DNA from: Oscillospiraceae bacterium
GTDB taxonomy: Bacteria; Bacillota; Clostridia; Oscillospirales; UBA929
Reading direction: 5' to 3'
DNA: 5,613 nt
Assembly: GCA_031289065.1 (NCBI GenBank)
Contig: JAITQI010000068.1
Coordinates: forward strand, 1 to 5,613
Positions 5,097 through 5,613 of the stretch are shown in pieces. The position numbers were made by a program, and so were the translations under genes. The notes below the pieces were generated by a model. The model was not told where the DNA came from. It saw only the letters and a program-made list of their open reading frames with translations, and made no database searches. The stretch's first letter is position 1; every line of letters starts with the position of its first letter.

Positions 5097-5613
5097 ATGA
5101 CTTCAAACATCCGCAACCTGTGTCTGCTGGGCCACGGCGGCGACGGCAAGACATCCCTGGCCGAGAGTTTGCTCTACCTGGCCAAGGGAACCGACCGGCT
5201 GGGCCGGGTGGCCGACGGCAACACGGTAGGCGACTATGACCCGGAGGAAATCCGGCGCCAAATTTCCCTGTCGGCCAGCCTGCTGCCGGTGGATTTCTCC
5301 GGCCACAAGCTCAACATCATCGACACGCCCGGCTTCTTCGACTTTGTCGGCGAGGTGCTGCAAGCGTTGCGCGTCGCCGAGGCGGGGCTCATCCTGGCCA
5401 GCGCCAAGAGCGGCGTGGGGGTGGGCACCGAGAAGGCCTGGAAGAATGTGTCGGACCACAAACGGCCCCGACTGTTCTACGTTTCCAAACTCGACGAGGA
5501 GAACGCCGACTTTTACAAGACCCTGGAAGCCCTGCGCGCCCAATTCGGCCTCTCGGTCTGCCCGGTGGTCATCCCCATCGTCGAGGGTGACAAAACCACC
5601 GGCGTGATCGACA
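5097..5613 (+). CDS. EF-G-like translational GTPase, FusA2 type, N-terminal part (runs off right edge)
   Basis: This frame gives 172 complete codons from ATG 5097, with AAGGAG (5080-5085) eleven bases upstream; an ATG at 5090 is out of frame. It is the N-terminal part of the GTPase domain of an elongation-factor-G paralogue (full proteins are near 690 residues, so about a quarter is present). The P-loop is GHGGDGKTS (12-20). Switch I is RRQISL (53-58), where EF-G has RGITI. G3 is DTPGFFDFVGE (76-86), with Phe in place of the catalytic His of canonical DTPGHVDF; loss of that His is usual in this paralogue group. G4 is SKLDEEN (130-136) instead of NKMDREN. GTEKAW (110-115) is typical of the group. 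It is not the housekeeping EF-G. The role of these paralogues is unsettled; slow or absent GTP hydrolysis is an inference from the residues. Confidence 0.9.
   Translation, partial: MTSNIRNLCLLGHGGDGKTSLAESLLYLAKGTDRLGRVADGNTVGDYDPEEIRRQISLSASLLPVDFSGHKLNIIDTPGFFDFVGEVLQALRVAEAGLILASAKSGVGVGTEKAWKNVSDHKRPRLFYVSKLDEENADFYKTLEALRAQFGLSVCPVVIPIVEGDKTTGVID

Noticed and set aside
3874..5154. Minus-strand open frame of 426 codons opposite the membrane protein and the start of the EF-G-like gene
   Set aside because: Its translation is low-complexity Gly/Gln/Val/Glu-rich and it covers two well-supported genes and their promoter. There is no ribosome binding site or recognisable domain.

Overview
The window is GC-rich (roughly two thirds G+C by eye) and dense with genes. 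Strong AGGAGG-type ribosome binding sites, near-consensus sigma-A promoters, a Bacillus-type ATP-dependent phosphofructokinase and an EF-G paralogue typical of clostridia all suggest a high-GC Firmicute. I infer a clostridial, Oscillospiraceae-like gut bacterium from protein style. No marker gene here proves it.

Layout. A divergent intergenic region (about 1369-1615) separates two transcription units. Leftward on the minus strand are pfkA (6-phosphofructokinase, 1368 to 391) and, 61 bases later, the start of a multi-pass membrane protein that leaves the window at base 1. Rightward on the plus strand are rlmB (a SpoU-family 2'-O-methyltransferase for 23S rRNA, TTG start at 1616, excellent extended -10 promoter) and, after an 83-base gap with no evident promoter, an 820-residue membrane protein (2467-4929). 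An AT-richer gap (4930-5096) carries a second clear promoter and a GC-rich leader hairpin, and leads into an EF-G-like translational GTPase of the FusA2 type that runs off the right edge.

The most interesting gene is the 820-residue protein. Its C-terminal 550 residues follow the architecture of a heavy-metal (P1B) P-type ATPase: four membrane segments, a short cytoplasmic loop, two membrane segments, a loop of about 250 residues resembling the P and N domains, and two final membrane segments. Every catalytic signature is altered: DKTGT, the membrane CPC, the HP dipeptide, TGD and GDGxND are all missing or changed. It looks like a P-type ATPase pseudoenzyme. In front of it is a charged, proline-rich cytoplasmic region of about 270 residues with five His-rich pentapeptide repeats. 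I do not recognise a described family for this combination.

Functionally, pfkA belongs to glycolysis, while rlmB and the EF-G-like protein belong to ribosome modification and translation. The pseudo-ATPase probably shares a transcript with rlmB, but nothing in the sequence shows what it does.
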